Below are positions 63,575 through 64,000 of a DNA stretch of 64,000 bases, piece after piece; position 1 is the first letter of the stretch; each line of letters begins with the position of its first letter. Under the pieces are notes generated by a model that saw only the letters and a list, made by a program, of their open reading frames with translations, was not told the DNA's origin and made no database searches. The stretch lies in assembly GCA_031291615.1 (NCBI GenBank), contig JARLIS010000043.1:90573-154572 (forward strand), written 5' to 3'. Source of the stretch: Parvibaculum sp. GTDB lineage: Bacteria > Pseudomonadota > Alphaproteobacteria > Parvibaculales > Parvibaculaceae. Position numbers and translations under genes: made by a program.

Positions 63575-63705
63575 GCTTGGTACTCCCTTCGCGCGGCCAG
63601 GCAGCCTGCGCGTCTTTGTCCCGTCCCCGGGGCTCGCCTTGCGGCGGCTTCCACAGCCGCCCAAAGTTCAAGCTTCCCAAAAGGTTTTTCCCATTGCCAC
63701 GTTAA

Positions 63706-64000
<295 letters not shown>

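Overview
The window looks like chromosomal DNA of a GC-rich alphaproteobacterium. The evidence is a LexA box of the alphaproteobacterial GAAC-N7-GAAC type in front of an imuA-imuB-dnaE2 cassette, a FYDLN-acid (TIGR02300-type) protein divergent from aroA next to tRNA-Ala, and an alphaproteobacterial style of chemotaxis and quorum-sensing genes. The density of CYP153, Baeyer-Villiger monooxygenase and dehalogenase genes suggests a hydrocarbon or xenobiotic degrader such as a Parvibaculum-like organism. The genus is an inference, not shown.

Region 1 (1-16.6 kb) is a catabolic block. It holds a sulfotransferase (cut by the left edge), a GNAT-like protein, a beta-barrel outer-membrane protein, a glutathione-transferase-like protein divergent from a TetR regulator, an exported protein, an anchored sulfatase, and an operon with a haloalkane dehalogenase. 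Divergent from that operon is an SDR-fold protein carrying the halohydrin-dehalogenase signatures, followed by two tandem Baeyer-Villiger monooxygenases and a CYP153 alkane hydroxylase. Three intergenic regions (four sites) share one operator, TGACA-N7-TGTCA, which ties the GST, sulfatase and dehalogenase units into one probable regulon.

Region 2 (16.7-27.5 kb) is a second, separate metabolic cluster. It contains an FMN reductase, a glutaminase, a glutamine-synthetase-like ligase, an Asp-nucleophile alpha/beta hydrolase, a nucleotidyltransferase-fold protein, an APC permease, a metallophosphoesterase, a DUF1116 (AllG/YlbE-like) protein, an EamA transporter and a TetR regulator. Four copies of a different inverted repeat, TTAAT-N6-ATTAA, sit before its transcription units, including the tetR gene itself. 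The cluster resembles gamma-glutamylation pathways for amines, but its substrate is unknown and I do not recognise it as a described system.

Region 3 (27.6-34.4 kb) is the SOS-inducible imuA-imuB-dnaE2 mutasome plus two small membrane genes. A gene-free stretch (34.4-35.1 kb) holds a diverged copy of the DNA flanking tRNA-Ala and phased CAGGGAA repeats.

Region 4 (35.1-45.5 kb) has two very large secreted or anchored proteins with a shared Cys-Cys module, a LuxR-type regulator, and a quorum-sensing locus (luxR, luxI, a PhyH-type dioxygenase and a coupled 68-residue protein). Region 5 (45.6-49.8 kb) is an accessory island: a methyltransferase remnant, an Mrr-like endonuclease, an HTH protein and unknown genes.

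Region 6 (49.8-62.5 kb) is a chemosensory operon (globin-coupled receptor, PAS histidine kinase, cheA, W, Y, Z, B, R) followed by two divergent Crp/Fnr regulators. Region 7 (62.5-64 kb) is a repeat tract, tRNA-Ala(GGC), the FYDLN-acid protein and the start of aroA.
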